Positions 63,058-64,000 of a stretch of DNA of 64,000 nucleotides are shown in pieces (positions within the stretch are counted from its first letter, which is position 1; each line of letters opens with the position of its first letter). Source of the DNA: Mycobacterium saskatchewanense (GTDB lineage: Bacteria; Actinomycetota; Actinomycetes; Mycobacteriales; Mycobacteriaceae); contig NZ_AP022573.1 in NCBI RefSeq assembly GCF_010729105.1, positions 5,828,001-5,892,000 on the forward strand, given 5' to 3'. The position numbers and the translations under genes were made by a program. Below the pieces are notes generated by a model. It searched no databases. It saw only the letters and a list, made by a program, of their open reading frames with translations, and was not told the origin of the DNA.

Positions 63058-63855
63058 TCAGTGGGTGACGTCGATGGTGGCGGCCATGGCCGCGCCCACG
63101 ATGCCGGCCGTGTTCTGCAGGGCCGCCGCCACCACCGGAGTGCGGTTCTGCAGCAGCGGCAGCCACTTGTCCGCCTTGCGGCTGATGCCCCCACCGGCGA
63201 TGAACAGATCCGGCCAGATGGCGTTTTCTATGGCCACCAGCACCCGCGTCACCTGTGTGGCCCATTTCTCGTAGCTCCAGTTGTTGCGCTCCTTGACCGA
63301 CGATGCGGCCCGTTGCTCGGCCTCCTTGCCGCCGACTTCGAGATGGCCGAGCTCGGTGTTGGGTATCAGGGTCCTGTTGTGGATGACGGCGGAGCCGATT
63401 CCGGTGCCGAAAGTCAGCATCACGACGAGTCCGGACTGGTTGGCGCCCGCGCCGTAGCGCTCCTCGGCGAGCCCGGCCGCGTCGGCGTCGTTGAGGATCG
63501 TGACTGGCTGACCGTCCAGCTCGGCGCTGATGACGTCGCGCGCGTTCGTCCCGATCCACGACTTGTCGACGTTGGCCGCAGTCTGAGCGACGCCGTGGGT
63601 GACGACGCCGGGATAGGTCACCCCGAGTGGGCCGGTCCACCCGAACTCGTTGACGACGGCGGCGATCGTCTTGGCGACCGCGGCCGGCGTCGCCGGTTGC
63701 GGGGTCAGGAGCTTGAACCGGTCGCCGACGAGCAGCCCGGTGTTCAGGTCGACGATGCCGCCCTTGATGCCACTGCCACCGACGTCGATGCCGAACGCCT
63801 GACGTTGCGGCATGGCAACACCCGGATCGGCGCGCGGCGTGTCGGTACTGGTCAT
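63058..63855 (-). CDS. ppgK: polyphosphate glucokinase
   Basis: The 265-residue ROK-family kinase phosphorylates glucose with polyphosphate or ATP. Seen: [16 protein letters not shown] (phosphate loop 1), [14 protein letters not shown] (phosphate 2) and the sugar-binding [11 protein letters not shown] and ELGHLEVGG. The ATG at 63855 follows GAGGGGG and gives the Mtb length as I recall; upstream in-frame codons look non-coding. It is divergent from suhB. Confidence 0.95.
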   Translation of the reverse strand: MTSTDTPRADPGVAMPQRQAFGIDVGGSGIKGGIVDLNTGLLVGDRFKLLTPQPATPAAVAKTIAAVVNEFGWTGPLGVTYPGVVTHGVAQTAANVDKSWIGTNARDVISAELDGQPVTILNDADAAGLAEERYGAGANQSGLVVMLTFGTGIGSAVIHNRTLIPNTELGHLEVGGKEAEQRAASSVKERNNWSYEKWATQVTRVLVAIENAIWPDLFIAGGGISRKADKWLPLLQNRTPVVAAALQNTAGIVGAAMAATIDVTH

Positions 63856-63967
63856 CGAACCCCCTCGGCAAGACGTGGGCTGTCCGCTCACCTTAGCGCC
63901 CAGGGACCCGCGGAAGCGGCCGTTGGGCGTGTCTGCGCGGCGCCGGCCACTGTGATGCGATGGACGG

Positions 63968-64000
63968 GTGACGCGCCCCAGTACCAAACCCGCCGACCCC
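63968..64000 (+). CDS. suhB: probable inositol-1-monophosphatase SuhB, first codons only
   Basis: The GTG at 63968 opens a frame (TRPSTKPADP) that runs to the window edge. Position beside divergent ppgK and the TRP-start match the Mtb suhB (Rv2701c) neighbourhood as I recall. No catalytic residues are inside the window, so this rests on gene order. Confidence 0.4.
   Translation, partial: MTRPSTKPADP

Overview
The window is a contiguous piece of a high-GC actinobacterial chromosome. It almost certainly comes from a slow-growing Mycobacterium, most likely a member of, or close to, the M. avium complex. The basis is GC-rich codon use, frequent GTG starts, many likely leaderless promoters, and an almost unbroken run of genes recognisable as the Mycobacterium tuberculosis (Mtb) block from dapB down to sigA, ppgK and suhB. 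Orthologue names (Rv numbers) are from memory of family and gene order; no search was run. RecA lacks the intein found in Mtb.

Layout. 1-1315: end of dapB plus two small operon partners. 1334-3924: a NarL-type two-component system and a small secreted protein. 4029-12275: an acyl-CoA metabolism cluster, made of a FadD-type ligase, a single-chain BC-BCCP-CT acyl-CoA carboxylase resembling the long-chain acyl-CoA carboxylase of M. avium subsp. paratuberculosis, FabG5, and two co-translated acyl-CoA dehydrogenase subunits. A convergent gene for a Cys/Gly-repeat secreted protein sits inside it. As I recall, Mtb carries PE/PPE genes in part of this interval. 12291-12488 is an internally deleted glycosyltransferase. 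12477-14798: a dienelactone hydrolase and the thyA-dfrA pair, separated by a 55-bp tandem repeat array lying between the two promoters.

14892-22807: a DivIVA-like coiled-coil protein, an AlkZ/YcaQ-like protein, an apparently orphan type I methylase (hsdM-hsdS), thyX, dapA and rnj. 22897-31075: a methyltransferase, a mycofactocin-type SDR, an ABM protein, ftsK, argA, pgsA, and the envelope-stress unit clgR-pspA-pspM with a SigE-like promoter. 31089-37565: ephG, a glycosyltransferase-like gene, a DUF3046 gene, a FhuF-like Fe-S protein, recA-recX, miaB and a membrane partner. 37562-45713: a DUF349 protein, a DMT-like membrane protein, an extradiol-dioxygenase-fold protein, miaA, dapF, hflX and fadE20.

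46184-55670: an LGFP-repeat membrane protein, lexA, chiZ-like Rv2719c, nrdR, nitrobindin, an alpha/beta hydrolase, a PAC2 protein, a secreted lipoprotein protease and sthA. 55784-64000: a DUF4192 protein, ideR, sigB, four small or membrane conserved genes, a DUF952 protein next to a ridA remnant, sigA, ppgK and the first codons of suhB.

Themes. Thymidylate/folate (thyA, dfrA, thyX) and lysine/DAP (dapB, dapA, dapF) genes are clustered. The SOS circuit (lexA, recA, recX, Rv2719c) has readable LexA boxes and a PafBC-type recA promoter. sigB and clgR both carry GGGAAC/CGTT promoters typical of stress sigma factors. No rRNA, tRNA, CRISPR array, IS element or prophage was seen. The non-syntenic or degenerate parts are the two-component/LCC cluster, the 55-bp repeat array, the glycosyltransferase scar, the Cys/Gly-repeat protein, the lipoprotein protease and the ridA remnant.
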